Assembly: GCA_910579805.1 (NCBI GenBank)
Contig: CAJTWM010000018.1
Coordinates: 7,707-71,706 of the forward strand
Direction: 5' to 3'
Origin: an uncultured Lachnospiraceae bacterium
GTDB taxonomy: Bacteria > Bacillota > Clostridia > Lachnospirales > Lachnospiraceae
DNA: 64,000 nucleotides
The notes below the pieces were generated by a model. The model was not told the DNA's origin. It searched no databases and saw nothing but the letters and a program-made list of their open reading frames with translations. A program made the translations under genes and the position numbers. Shown one piece after another: positions 9,731 to 19,254 of this stretch (the stretch's first letter is position 1; every line of letters begins with the position of its first letter).

Positions 9731-10083
9731 AAATATAAAACCGGAAAGACATTGACGAAGAGAGTAGGCAGTTATTGAAGCTCCAGCGAGCCGGAGAGGG
9801 TGGAAGTCCGGTGCAAGTAGAGGGCTGTCGAAAATCACTTCCGAGTTGCAGGTCCGAACCGCTGCCGGTAGCAGGTATGGTAAGAGCACCAAACAGCGTG
9901 TGCTTTGGCAGAAAGTAGGAACTGACGGTTCTCCGCCGTTAAGGGAGCGCATATGAAACTGTTTCTATTCCGTATGGCGGCAAAAAGATTTGTGACGAAG
10001 CCCTGACCGGAAACAGGGAGTATGTTTGTAACAGGTGGTATCACGGGATTTTGCCCCGTCCTTTTACAGGACGGGGTTTTTTT
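9731..10083 (+). promoter_or_regulatory. T-box riboswitch leader, isoleucine specific
   Basis: This leader binds uncharged tRNA and controls read-through into ileS. Visible parts are the stem I AGTA motif (9763-9766), the conserved stretch AGCGAGCCGG followed by GGTGGAAG (9785-9805), a specifier codon ATC for isoleucine (9834-9836) in GAAAATCACTT, the T-box element AACAGGTGGTATCACGGG (10030-10047), and an overlapping terminator. The T-box sequence varies slightly from the common AGGGTGGNACCGCG form. Uncharged tRNA-Ile would stabilise the antiterminator and allow ileS transcription. Confidence 0.92.
10054..10083 (+). terminator. T-box-controlled terminator
   Basis: CCCCGTCC (10054-10061) pairs with GGACGGGG (10069-10076) and is followed by seven T residues (10077-10083). 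The upstream part of the stem is contested by the T-box antiterminator. Confidence 0.9.
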
Positions 10084-10230
10084 ATGCACACGGGCATCCG
10101 GAGGAAGATTGTCAGCCGGCGCTGACGGGTACCCGGCGCGCGAGCAGGGGAAGACGGCTCTTCCCTGCTCGATTTCACACGGGAAGATCGTTTTCCCCGC
10201 CCGGTAAAAAAACAGGAAAGGAAGAAAAAA

Positions 10231-13200
10231 ATGTACGAAAAAGTATCCACCAATCTTAATTTTGTAGAACGAGAAAAGCAAACGCTGGATTTTTGGAAAG
10301 CAAATGATATTTTCCAAAAGAGCATGGACAGCAGGAAAGAAGGACCCACCTATACTTTCTATGACGGGCCTCCTACCGCAAACGGAAAACCTCACATCGG
10401 CCATGTGCTGACCCGCGTGATCAAGGATATGATTCCAAGATACCGTACCATGAAAGGATATATGGTGCCGAGAAAGGCAGGATGGGATACCCATGGACTG
10501 CCGGTGGAATTAGAGGTGGAAAAGCTGCTTGGGCTTGACGGCAAAGAGCAGATTGAAGAATACGGGCTGGATCCTTTCATTGCAAAGTGTAAAGAGAGCG
10601 TATGGAAGTATAAAGGCATGTGGGAAGACTTTTCCGGTACGGTAGGTTTTTGGGCTGATATGGACGATCCTTATGTGACGTATCATGACGATTATATCGA
10701 ATCGGAATGGTGGGCGTTAAAGGAGATTTGGAATAAGGGGCTTTTATATAAGGGTTTTAAGATCGTACCTTACTGTCCGCGCTGCGGCACGCCTCTTTCT
10801 TCCCATGAAGTTGCACAGGGGTATAAAGACATTAAGGAACGTTCTGCCGTGGCAAGGTTTAAGGTAAAAAACGAAGACGCTTATATCCTTGCATGGACCA
10901 CGACGCCGTGGACGCTGCCTTCTAACGTGGCGCTCTGCGTCAATCCGGCTGAAACCTATGCCAAAGTGCAGGCCGCTGACGGCAACACTTATTATATGGC
11001 GGAGGCTCTGCTTGACAGCGTACTTGGAAAGCTTGGAAAAGAGGAAAATAAAGAGACGGGCGAGGCTGCCGTAAAAGCCTATGAAGTCTTGGAAACTTAT
11101 ACGGGAAAAGAGTTGGAATACAAAGAATATGAACCGCTCTTTGATTATGCGGTGGATATTTGTGAGAAGCAGCATAAAAAGGCATATTATGTTACTTGCG
11201 ACACATATGTCACATTGACAGACGGTACGGGCGTGGTTCATATAGCTCCCGCATTCGGCGAAGACGACGCCAATGTTGGCAGAAATTATGATCTTCCTTT
11301 TGTACAGCTCGTAGACGGCAAAGGAGAGATGACCAAGGAAACGGATTATGAAGGGGTATTTTGTAAAAAGGCCGATCCGATGATCTTAAAAGATCTGGAG
11401 GAAAAAGGGCTGCTGTTTGATGCTCCTAAATTTGAGCATAGTTATCCTCACTGCTGGAGATGCGATACGCCGCTCATTTATTATGCGAGAGAGTCATGGT
11501 TTATCAAAATGACGGCCGTAAAGGAAGAATTGATCCGCAATAATAATACGATCAACTGGATTCCTGAATCTATTGGAAAAGGACGTTTCGGCGACTGGCT
11601 TGAAAATATTCAGGATTGGGGCATTTCCCGTAACCGATATTGGGGAACGCCGCTAAATGTGTGGGAATGCGAATGCGGCCATATGCATTCTGTGGGAAGC
11701 CGCAGGGAACTGGCCGAGCTTAGCGGCAATCCCGACGCGGCTTCAGTGGAGCTTCACAGACCGTATATTGACGAAATTGTTTTCCCTTGCGAAAAATGCG
11801 GGAAAACCATGCACAGAGTGCCGGAAGTGATCGACTGCTGGTTTGATTCCGGAGCCATGCCTTTTGCACAGCATCATTATCCTTTTGAAAATAAAGAACT
11901 GTTTGAGGCACAGTTCCCGGCACAGTTTATCTCCGAGGCAGTGGACCAGACGCGGGGATGGTTTTACTCCCTGTTGGCGGAATCTACGCTTCTGTTTCAT
12001 AAAGCGCCGTATGAGAATGTTATCGTATTGGGGCATGTGCAGGATGAAAACGGACAGAAGATGAGTAAATCCAAAGGCAATGCGGTAGATCCTTTCGACG
12101 CGCTGGCGACTTACGGCGCGGATGCGATCCGCTGGTATTTTTATATCAATTCCGCTCCATGGCTGCCTAACCGTTTCCACGGAAAAGCCGTACAGGAAGG
12201 GCAGCGTAAGTTTATGGGGACTCTTTGGAATACCTATGCGTTCTTTGTGCTTTATGCGAATATCGACGAATTTGACGCCGGAAAATACCGGTTGGAATAT
12301 GAGAAACTTACTGTTATGGATAAATGGCTGCTGTCCAAATTAAACAGTCTGATCACGGAAGTGGACGGGGATCTTGAAAATTACCGCATTCCTGAAGCGG
12401 CAAGGGCGTTGGACGGCTTTGTGGACGATATGAGCAACTGGTATGTCAGAAGAAGCCGCGAGCGTTTTTGGGCAAAGGGAATGGAACAGGATAAGATCAA
12501 CGCTTATATGACGCTGTACACGGCGCTTGTGACGGTAAGTAAACTGGCTGCCCCGATGATTCCGTTTATGGCGGAAGATATTTACCGTAATCTTGTATGC
12601 AGCATTGATAAAACGGCTCCGGAAAGTGTTCATTTGTGCGATTATCCTGCGGCAGACCTTTCACTGGTGGATAAGAAACTGGAAGAGGACATGGATGAAG
12701 TATTAAAGATCGTCGTGATGGGGCGCGCATGCAGAAACGCCGCAAACATCAAAAACCGTCAGCCAATCGGCACGATGTTCGTGAAAGCGCCGAACACCCT
12801 AGACGAATTTTATCAGGCGGTCATCAGGGAAGAACTGAACGTTAAGTCGGTGACCTTTACGGAGGATGTCAGGGCGTTTACCAGCTATACCTTTAAGCCC
12901 CAGCTTCGCACGGTCGGCCCCAAATACGGCAAACAGCTTGGCGGCATCAAAACGGTTCTTGGTTCTTTGGACGGCAACGCGGCGATGGATGAATTAAAAG
13001 CCGGAGGGGTTTTGAAATTTGACGTGGACGGAGTGGAAGTAGCCTTGACGGAAGAAGACCTTTTAATTGAAATGAGTCAGAAAGAAGGCTATATGACCGA
13101 AGCGGATAATACGGTAACGGTCGTTTTGGATACGAATCTGACGGAAGAACTGATCGAGGAAGGGTTTGTACTGGAACTGATCAGCAAGATCCAGACGATG

Positions 13201-13413
13201 CGTAAGGAATCGGAGGAAAATCTGGAAGTTACCGACCACATCAGAGTATCCCTAAAAGGCAATGAAAAACTGGCGGCGGTCGTAGAGAAAAACAGGCAGA
13301 CAATCGCCGGAAAAGTCCTTGCAGACGTTATTACCGCAGACGATACGTTTAAGGTGGCGAAAGAGTGGAACGTAAACGGTGAAAATGTGACGATCAGTAT
13401 TGAGAAAGCATAA
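10231..13413 (+). CDS. ileS: Isoleucyl-tRNA synthetase, type 2 (eukaryote-like)
   Basis: Charges tRNA-Ile with isoleucine in the cytosol. At 1060 residues it is longer than the usual bacterial type (about 920-940). Its opening GPPTANGKPHIGH (HIGH at 55-58) is the form I associate with the eukaryote-like IleS2 class. The KMSKS loop is at 610-614. A long editing domain lies between, and an anticodon-binding helical region follows from about residue 680. Cysteine pairs (CPRCG, CWRC, CECG, CEKCG) suggest bound zinc in the inserted modules. The ATG is preceded by AGGAAAGGAAG. Expression is controlled by the T-box leader. IleS2 enzymes are known for reduced sensitivity to mupirocin; that property here is inference. 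Confidence 0.95.
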   Translation: MYEKVSTNLNFVEREKQTLDFWKANDIFQKSMDSRKEGPTYTFYDGPPTANGKPHIGHVLTRVIKDMIPRYRTMKGYMVPRKAGWDTHGLPVELEVEKLLGLDGKEQIEEYGLDPFIAKCKESVWKYKGMWEDFSGTVGFWADMDDPYVTYHDDYIESEWWALKEIWNKGLLYKGFKIVPYCPRCGTPLSSHEVAQGYKDIKERSAVARFKVKNEDAYILAWTTTPWTLPSNVALCVNPAETYAKVQAADGNTYYMAEALLDSVLGKLGKEENKETGEAAVKAYEVLETYTGKELEYKEYEPLFDYAVDICEKQHKKAYYVTCDTYVTLTDGTGVVHIAPAFGEDDANVGRNYDLPFVQLVDGKGEMTKETDYEGVFCKKADPMILKDLEEKGLLFDAPKFEHSYPHCWRCDTPLIYYARESWFIKMTAVKEELIRNNNTINWIPESIGKGRFGDWLENIQDWGISRNRYWGTPLNVWECECGHMHSVGSRRELAELSGNPDAASVELHRPYIDEIVFPCEKCGKTMHRVPEVIDCWFDSGAMPFAQHHYPFENKELFEAQFPAQFISEAVDQTRGWFYSLLAESTLLFHKAPYENVIVLGHVQDENGQKMSKSKGNAVDPFDALATYGADAIRWYFYINSAPWLPNRFHGKAVQEGQRKFMGTLWNTYAFFVLYANIDEFDAGKYRLEYEKLTVMDKWLLSKLNSLITEVDGDLENYRIPEAARALDGFVDDMSNWYVRRSRERFWAKGMEQDKINAYMTLYTALVTVSKLAAPMIPFMAEDIYRNLVCSIDKTAPESVHLCDYPAADLSLVDKKLEEDMDEVLKIVVMGRACRNAANIKNRQPIGTMFVKAPNTLDEFYQAVIREELNVKSVTFTEDVRAFTSYTFKPQLRTVGPKYGKQLGGIKTVLGSLDGNAAMDELKAGGVLKFDVDGVEVALTEEDLLIEMSQKEGYMTEADNTVTVVLDTNLTEELIEEGFVLELISKIQTMRKESEENLEVTDHIRVSLKGNEKLAAVVEKNRQTIAGKVLADVITADDTFKVAKEWNVNGENVTISIEKA

Positions 13414-13421
13414 ATGCAGAG

Positions 13422-13529
13422 TAACAGTTCGGCCATGCCATTCATAAGTTGCCGGAATATAGATTTTTACCAACAATTAATATAATTGCCGGCAATTTGC
13501 ACAATCATTTCTGCATGGCTGAACTGTTA
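13422..13529. repeat. 108-bp imperfect inverted repeat between ileS and glgP
   Basis: Seventeen-base arms at 13422-13438 and 13513-13529 are complementary except for one G-T pair. Inside them a second pair (TTGCCGG around 13450 and TTGCCGGCAA around 13487) can extend the fold. No run of T residues follows, so it is not an obvious terminator. It may be a miniature inverted-repeat element or a structured 3' end of the ileS transcript. Confidence 0.65.
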
Positions 13530-13559
13530 TAATTTTGGTGTAAATCAGTATACAAATAC

Positions 13560-13588
13560 TTTCCAAATATAAAAAAATCGGTTATACT
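13560..13588 (+). promoter_or_regulatory. Candidate promoter of glgP
   Basis: TTTCCA (13560-13565) and TATACT (13583-13588) are separated by 17 bases, about 80 bases before the glgP start. The -10 box is good, the -35 box weak. Confidence 0.45.
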
Positions 13589-13666
13589 ATTGGATATGGA
13601 GTCAGGATCGGCAGAGTCTGGTTTTGATATGCTACGCATGGAAATTAATTTAGGAGGATAGGGGAT

Positions 13667-16186
13667 ATGTTAATATCAACAACACCAAAAGCTTCATCAG
13701 CACAAGCGAAGCAGACATTGGCAACTTTTGATAAAGAGCTTTTTAAAAGAAGCGTTTTATATAATGTAAAAACTCTTTACCGTAAAACTTTGGAAGAGGC
13801 GAGCGAACAGCAGATTTTTCAGGCTGTTTCCTACGCGATCAAGGACGTTATCATCGATCATTGGTTAGAAACGCAGAAAGAATACGAGAAGAAAGACCCT
13901 AAAACGGTATATTATCTGTCTATGGAATTTTTGATGGGACGGGCATTGGGTAACAATCTGATCAATTTACAGGCTTACGGAGAAGTGAAAAAAGCTTTGA
14001 ACGAGCTGGGAATCGATATCAATATGGTAGAAGATCAGGAACCGGATGCGGCGCTCGGAAACGGCGGTCTGGGAAGGCTTGCGGCCTGCTTTTTAGATTC
14101 CCTCGCTACTTTGGGATACCCCGCTTACGGCTGCGGGATCCGTTACCGTTACGGTATGTTCAAACAGGAGATCCGGGACGGATATCAGGTGGAAGTGCCG
14201 GACGTATGGCTTGCCGACGGCAATCCTTTCGAACTGAGAAGGCCGGAATACACAAAAGAAGTAAAATTCGGCGGATATGTTAACGTTTATATCGACGAAA
14301 ACGGCAGAAGCAATTTTGTTCAGGAAGGATATCAGTCGGTTCAGGCGATTCCTTATGATATGCCCATTGTCGGTTACGGCAACGGGATCGTAAATACGCT
14401 CCGTATCTGGGATGCGCAGCCGGTAGAATGTTTCCAGCTTGATTCTTTTGACAAAGGAGATTATCAGAGAGCGGTAGAGCAGGAGAACCTTGCGAAGAAT
14501 ATCGTAGAGGTGCTTTATCCCAATGATAATCATTACGCGGGCAAGGAACTCCGTTTAAAACAGCAGTATTTCTTTATTTCCGCATCCGTACAGGAGGCAG
14601 TGGAGAAATATATGCGTACCCATACGGATATTCGTAAATTCCATGAAAAAGTAACGTTCCAGCTTAACGATACCCATCCTACAGTGGCGATTGCAGAGCT
14701 GATGCGTATTTTGATGGACGTACATCACCTTTCATGGGACGAAGCATGGGACGTGACGACCAAGACCTGCGCTTATACGAACCATACGATTATGGCTGAA
14801 GCATTGGAAAAATGGCCTATTGAGCTGTTTTCAAGGCTGTTGCCGAGAATTTATCAGATTGTAGAGGAGATCAACCGCCGTTTTGTGGCGAGGATCGAAC
14901 AAAAATACGGATCCAATCATCAGGAATGTCAGGAAAAGATCCGTAAGATGGCTATCATTTATGACGGCCAGGTGAAGATGGCACATCTCGCCATCGTATC
15001 GGGATATTCTGTAAACGGCGTGGCAAGGTTACATACAGAGATCCTGAAAAAACAGGAATTGAAAGACTTTTATGAAATGATGCCGGAGAAATTCAATAAT
15101 AAGACAAACGGCATTACGCAGAGAAGATTTTTACTGCACGGAAATCCGCTTCTTGCAGAGTGGGTTACGGAGCATATTGGCAGCGACTGGATTACGGATC
15201 TGCCCAAGATCAATAAGTTAAAGATCTATGCGGACGACGAAAAAGCGCAGCAGGAATTTATGAATATTAAGTACCGCAATAAAGTAAGGCTGGCACAGTA
15301 CATCAAAGAGCATAACGGTATCGACGTAGATCCCCGGTCCATTTTCGACGTACAGGTAAAACGTCTGCATGAGTATAAACGTCAGCTTTTGAATATCCTT
15401 CATGTAATGTATCTGTATAATGAATTAAAAGAGCATCCGGAAAGAGATTTTTATCCCAGAACCTTTATTTTCGGGGCAAAGGCGGCAGCAGGCTACAGAA
15501 ATGCAAAGCTTACCATTAAGCTGATCAATTCCGTTGCGGACGTGGTCAATAACGATCCTGCGATCGGCGGTAAACTGAAAGTAGTATTTATTGAGAATTA
15601 CAGGGTTTCCAATGCGGAGATCATCTTTGCGGCGGCGGACGTTTCCGAACAGATCTCTACTGCAAGTAAAGAGGCGTCCGGTACGGGTAACATGAAGTTT
15701 ATGTTAAACGGCGCGCTTACGTTGGGGACGATGGACGGCGCAAATGTGGAGATCGTAGAGGAAGTGGGAGAAGAAAATGCTTTTATCTTCGGATTGAGTT
15801 CGGATGAAGTCATTCAATATGAAAACTTTGGCGGTTATAATCCGATGGAGATCTTCAATAATGATCCGGATGTGAGAAAGGTATTGATGCAGTTGATCAA
15901 CGGCACGTTTGCACCGGATGATTCAGAGCGTTTCCGTACCCTTTATAATTCTTTATTAAATACCCAGAGTACCGCAAAAGCGGATACGTATTTTATCCTG
16001 AAGGATTTCAAAGCCTATGCGGAAGCGCAGAGGAAGGTAGAAGAGGCGTATAAAAATGAGTCCGGCTGGGCAAGGAGCGCAATCTTAAACGTCGCATGTT
16101 CGGGCAAGTTTACATCCGACAGGACGATACAGCAGTATGTGGATGAAATCTGGCATTTGGACAAAGTGATTTTGGAAAATAAATAA
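13667..16186 (+). CDS. glgP: Glycogen/maltodextrin phosphorylase
   Basis: Releases glucose 1-phosphate from the non-reducing ends of alpha-1,4-glucans. The 839-residue length is normal for this GT35 family. The phosphorylase signature ASGTGNMKF is near residues 670-678, with the pyridoxal-phosphate lysine at about 677. Other family landmarks are ALGNGGLGRLAACFLDSLA, LNDTHPTVAI and VKRLHEYKRQ. A strong AGGAGG site precedes the ATG. No other glycogen genes are adjacent, and the terminator at 16231 suggests a single-gene transcript. Glycogen and maltodextrin preference cannot be told apart from sequence. Confidence 0.95.
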   Translation: MLISTTPKASSAQAKQTLATFDKELFKRSVLYNVKTLYRKTLEEASEQQIFQAVSYAIKDVIIDHWLETQKEYEKKDPKTVYYLSMEFLMGRALGNNLINLQAYGEVKKALNELGIDINMVEDQEPDAALGNGGLGRLAACFLDSLATLGYPAYGCGIRYRYGMFKQEIRDGYQVEVPDVWLADGNPFELRRPEYTKEVKFGGYVNVYIDENGRSNFVQEGYQSVQAIPYDMPIVGYGNGIVNTLRIWDAQPVECFQLDSFDKGDYQRAVEQENLAKNIVEVLYPNDNHYAGKELRLKQQYFFISASVQEAVEKYMRTHTDIRKFHEKVTFQLNDTHPTVAIAELMRILMDVHHLSWDEAWDVTTKTCAYTNHTIMAEALEKWPIELFSRLLPRIYQIVEEINRRFVARIEQKYGSNHQECQEKIRKMAIIYDGQVKMAHLAIVSGYSVNGVARLHTEILKKQELKDFYEMMPEKFNNKTNGITQRRFLLHGNPLLAEWVTEHIGSDWITDLPKINKLKIYADDEKAQQEFMNIKYRNKVRLAQYIKEHNGIDVDPRSIFDVQVKRLHEYKRQLLNILHVMYLYNELKEHPERDFYPRTFIFGAKAAAGYRNAKLTIKLINSVADVVNNDPAIGGKLKVVFIENYRVSNAEIIFAAADVSEQISTASKEASGTGNMKFMLNGALTLGTMDGANVEIVEEVGEENAFIFGLSSDEVIQYENFGGYNPMEIFNNDPDVRKVLMQLINGTFAPDDSERFRTLYNSLLNTQSTAKADTYFILKDFKAYAEAQRKVEEAYKNESGWARSAILNVACSGKFTSDRTIQQYVDEIWHLDKVILENK

Positions 16187-16230
16187 ACGAATCGGACACC
16201 GGCATTCCGGATATTTGGGAGAATTGCCCA

Positions 16231-16289
16231 AATCCCTGTTATAGGCGTAAAATAACGTCTGTAACAGGGATTTTCTTTTTCTTTTTTCT
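16231..16289 (+). terminator. Intrinsic terminator after glgP
   Basis: AATCCCTGTTA (16231-16241) pairs with TAACAGGGATT (16262-16272), followed by a long T-rich tract to about 16289. Confidence 0.85.
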
Positions 16290-16384
16290 TACTCAGGTAA
16301 AAAGCTCTTTACAAGGCATCGATCCTATTATAGAGTGTTATAGGAAAGTGGTGTTGATACAAGAGAAAGGAAAGGAACGCAGTT

Positions 16385-17830
16385 ATGCTTTTTTCCAGTA
16401 CGATATTTTTGTTTTTGTTTTTGCCGGCCGTATGTCTTCTGTATTTTATTGTAAGGGAAAAATACCGCAATATTGTTCTGCTTTTGGCAAGCCTGCTTTT
16501 TTATGCCTATGGAGAACCCAAGTTTATTTTTGTCCTGCTTACGTCCATCGCCCTGAATTATTTGTTTGCACTGGGAATGGACAGGCTGGAGGCGGAAGGG
16601 AGAAGGAAAATAAGGAAGACAGTATTTATTGTGGGGATTGTGGTCAATGTCGGCATACTTTTCGTATGTAAATATTTGAATTTTACGATTACCGTCATAG
16701 ACGGTCTGTTCGGTGATATTTTGAAAACGTTTCCCATCACGCTGCCCATCGGCATCTCTTTTTATACGTTTCAGGCAATTTCCTATTTGGCGGACGTCTA
16801 CAGAAAAGAAGTGGGCGCGCAGAAAAATCCAATTGATCTTGCTTTGTATATTTCCTTTTTCCCACAATTGATCGCAGGACCTATCGTGCGCTATAAAACA
16901 ATGGCGGAGGCTCTTAAAAACAGGAAGGAAAATTGGGCGGATATTACTTACGGCGTCAGAAGATTTTTAACGGGACTGGGCAAAAAGGTGATCCTTTCCA
17001 ACAATTTGAGCATTGTTGCGGAATATGCTTTTGGATTTGACAATTACGGCGCTCTGCCGGTGGTAACGGCGTGGGTTGGAGCGATTAGTTTTTCATTACA
17101 GATTTATTATGATTTTTCAGGGTATTCGGATATGGCGATCGGATTAGGAAAAATATTCGGGTTTCATTTTGAGGAGAATTTCCGTTATCCCTATGCGGCG
17201 AAAAATATTACGGACTTTTGGCGCAGATGGCATATTTCTTTGAGCGCATGGTTTCGGGATTATGTTTATGTTCCTTTGGGAGGATCCAGAGTCACCCCTG
17301 GACGTCATATTTTTAATCTGTTCGTAGTGTGGTGCATCACCGGGATCTGGCACGGCGCGGCATGGAATTTCCTTGCATGGGGACTTTGCTATTTTGCATT
17401 GCTCATATTGGAGAAATTTGTGTTTCATCCGGAAAAGATAAAAGGCTGTGTTTGGAAAGGCATATATAGGGCAGGAACGTTGATCTGCGTTAATTTTTTA
17501 TGGGTGTTGTTTAATGCCAAAGCGGAATACGGAATGAGCGCTTTGCGAAGAGGCGCGGGATATTGCCTGTCCATGATCGGCTGTAATCAGAATCCTTTGT
17601 TTGAGACAAGAATCCTATTCTATCTGCAGGAGTATGGATGGTTTTTGCTGGCGGCGCTGTTCACATGTACGCCGGTTCTGCCTAAGCTGAAAGAATGGTG
17701 TTCGGGAAGGAAAGCGGGAGAGGTTTTGTGGGAAACGGCGGCCTGTGTAGGGTTAGCGGTGGTGTTAATGGCCTGTGTGGCCAATTTAGTGATCGGATCG
17801 CATAATCCGTTTATTTATTTTAACTTTTAG
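16385..17830 (+). CDS. MBOAT-family membrane O-acyltransferase (AlgI/DltB-like), copy 1
   Basis: A 481-residue integral membrane protein with about ten hydrophobic helices. It begins MLFSSTIFLFLFLP, as AlgI-like proteins do. The MBOAT landmarks are PIGISFYTFQ, DFSGYSDMAIG, FWRRWHISLS and the expected catalytic histidine (about residue 323) in GIWHGAAWNF. The family moves an acyl group across the membrane onto surface polymers such as alginate, teichoic acid or other polysaccharides. The gene pairs with the DHHW gene 51 bases downstream, a usual arrangement for surface O-acetylation. A GAAAGGAAAGG site precedes the ATG. The target polymer is unknown. Confidence 0.88.
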   Translation: MLFSSTIFLFLFLPAVCLLYFIVREKYRNIVLLLASLLFYAYGEPKFIFVLLTSIALNYLFALGMDRLEAEGRRKIRKTVFIVGIVVNVGILFVCKYLNFTITVIDGLFGDILKTFPITLPIGISFYTFQAISYLADVYRKEVGAQKNPIDLALYISFFPQLIAGPIVRYKTMAEALKNRKENWADITYGVRRFLTGLGKKVILSNNLSIVAEYAFGFDNYGALPVVTAWVGAISFSLQIYYDFSGYSDMAIGLGKIFGFHFEENFRYPYAAKNITDFWRRWHISLSAWFRDYVYVPLGGSRVTPGRHIFNLFVVWCITGIWHGAAWNFLAWGLCYFALLILEKFVFHPEKIKGCVWKGIYRAGTLICVNFLWVLFNAKAEYGMSALRRGAGYCLSMIGCNQNPLFETRILFYLQEYGWFLLAALFTCTPVLPKLKEWCSGRKAGEVLWETAACVGLAVVLMACVANLVIGSHNPFIYFNF

Positions 17831-17881
17831 CACAGCGGATGTTTTCATTCCATTTGGATAGAGGGAGGACGGGTTTCGCAG

Positions 17882-19066
17882 ATGAAACGGTTATCAGGAT
17901 TTTTTTCCGATAAAAGGCCGGACGAAAAACCGAAGGCGATTCGGTTTCCGGAAAGCATACTTGCAATCTTATTTTTTGTATTTATTTTTTTAACAGGCGG
18001 TTATAGCTTGAAAAATTATTGGGATATACGGGTTTCGGGAATAACCGAGACACCGGACGGGTTTTCTTTGGAAAATGCATTTCAGGATAATTTTAATATT
18101 TTATTGTGGAATAAAGACAGCTATGTAGAGTATTACGGTCTTATGGCCAGCCTGTTAGGACAGCCCGAATTAAATCAGGTGATCAAACTGAACAACGGTT
18201 ATTTAAGCGGTGTGGAGGCGGAGGTGTCCAAAGGACAGTTGGAGGACGACGCTGCAGATCTGATCGGCCTGAAAGATTATTTGGAGGATAAAGGCAGCCG
18301 TCTGTTATATGTACAAGCGCCTTTTAAGATTGATAAATATGACGAAAGCCTTCCGCCCGGAGTGGAGGACTACAGTAACCGGAATCTGGATTATTTTTTG
18401 GAGTGTCTTGGAAAAGGCAAGGTAGACGTGATCGATATCAGACAGGCCATACATGAGGACGGATTGAACCAGTATGATTATTTTTTCCGCACGGACCATC
18501 ACTGGACGCCGGAGGGCGGGTTTTATGCTTTTAAAAAGATTTCCGGATATATAGAGGAAAATTACGGGATCGTTGTTGACAAACAGGTGCGGGATCTGGA
18601 AAATTACCGGGTCGATAATTATGAAGACTGGCATCTTGGGTCGAACGGACAGCGGGTAGGCATCCGTTACGGTGGAATCGACGATTTTCACATGATCTCT
18701 CCGGAGTTCGATACGCAGATCACAAATATGGACACGCAGGTAAGCGGAAGTTATTATGATGTTCTGATAGAGGATGCGGTGCTGAAGGAGAAGAGCGTGG
18801 CCACTTATGATATTGCTTACGGTAATTCGATCGGCGGGCATTTCTATAACCCGAATGCACAGAATGATGCGAAAGTGATCGTAGTCAGCGATTCCATGGG
18901 AAAGGTGGTGGCGCCGTTTTTGATCCTGTCTTACAGGGAGGTCTACACCACGGGATATGATCTCACGAAGCAGGCGCTGGATGAGTATGATCCGGATGTG
19001 GTAGTTTATATTACATATCCTGCTAACGTATCGTCAGGAGGGTGCTTTCATGTGTTGGAAAATTGA
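17882..19066 (+). CDS. DHHW-family (AlgX/AlgJ-like) SGNH-type acyl-transfer partner
   Basis: A 394-residue protein with one N-terminal membrane helix (about 24-42) and a large extracellular domain. The family motif TDHHWTPEGG lies near residues 204-213 and a candidate nucleophile serine in VVSDSMG near residue 340, which fits an SGNH-like esterase/acyltransferase fold. It most likely accepts acyl groups delivered by the preceding MBOAT protein and passes them to an extracellular glycan. Gene order and spacing support joint expression. The ribosome binding site GGGAGG lies slightly far (about 13 bases) from the ATG. The substrate is unknown. Confidence 0.8.
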   Translation: MKRLSGFFSDKRPDEKPKAIRFPESILAILFFVFIFLTGGYSLKNYWDIRVSGITETPDGFSLENAFQDNFNILLWNKDSYVEYYGLMASLLGQPELNQVIKLNNGYLSGVEAEVSKGQLEDDAADLIGLKDYLEDKGSRLLYVQAPFKIDKYDESLPPGVEDYSNRNLDYFLECLGKGKVDVIDIRQAIHEDGLNQYDYFFRTDHHWTPEGGFYAFKKISGYIEENYGIVVDKQVRDLENYRVDNYEDWHLGSNGQRVGIRYGGIDDFHMISPEFDTQITNMDTQVSGSYYDVLIEDAVLKEKSVATYDIAYGNSIGGHFYNPNAQNDAKVIVVSDSMGKVVAPFLILSYREVYTTGYDLTKQALDEYDPDVVVYITYPANVSSGGCFHVLEN

Positions 19067-19147
19067 GGAAACAGATATGTTTCGTTATGCAGTGGCAAAG
19101 AACATGGCGGAAGGTTACGGATCATGAGGATTTTGCGGTTTAAATAC

Positions 19148-19176
19148 TTGCGTACTTTAGTGGATTGAAGTATAAT
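19148..19176 (+). promoter_or_regulatory. Candidate promoter of the hydratase gene
   Basis: TTGCGT (19148-19153) and a perfect TATAAT (19171-19176) are separated by 17 bases, about 80 bases upstream of the chosen start. Confidence 0.55.
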
Positions 19177-19254
19177 TGACTTTTAATGAAGAGTAATCAG
19201 TATCAGCAGGAACGGTTTCAGTTTGGAAACCGGAAGGGAAAGAGAGGAAAAGGA

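Noticed and set aside
9704..10494. Minus-strand frames over the ileS leader
   Set aside because: They cover a clear T-box RNA and the ileS start; no ribosome sites.
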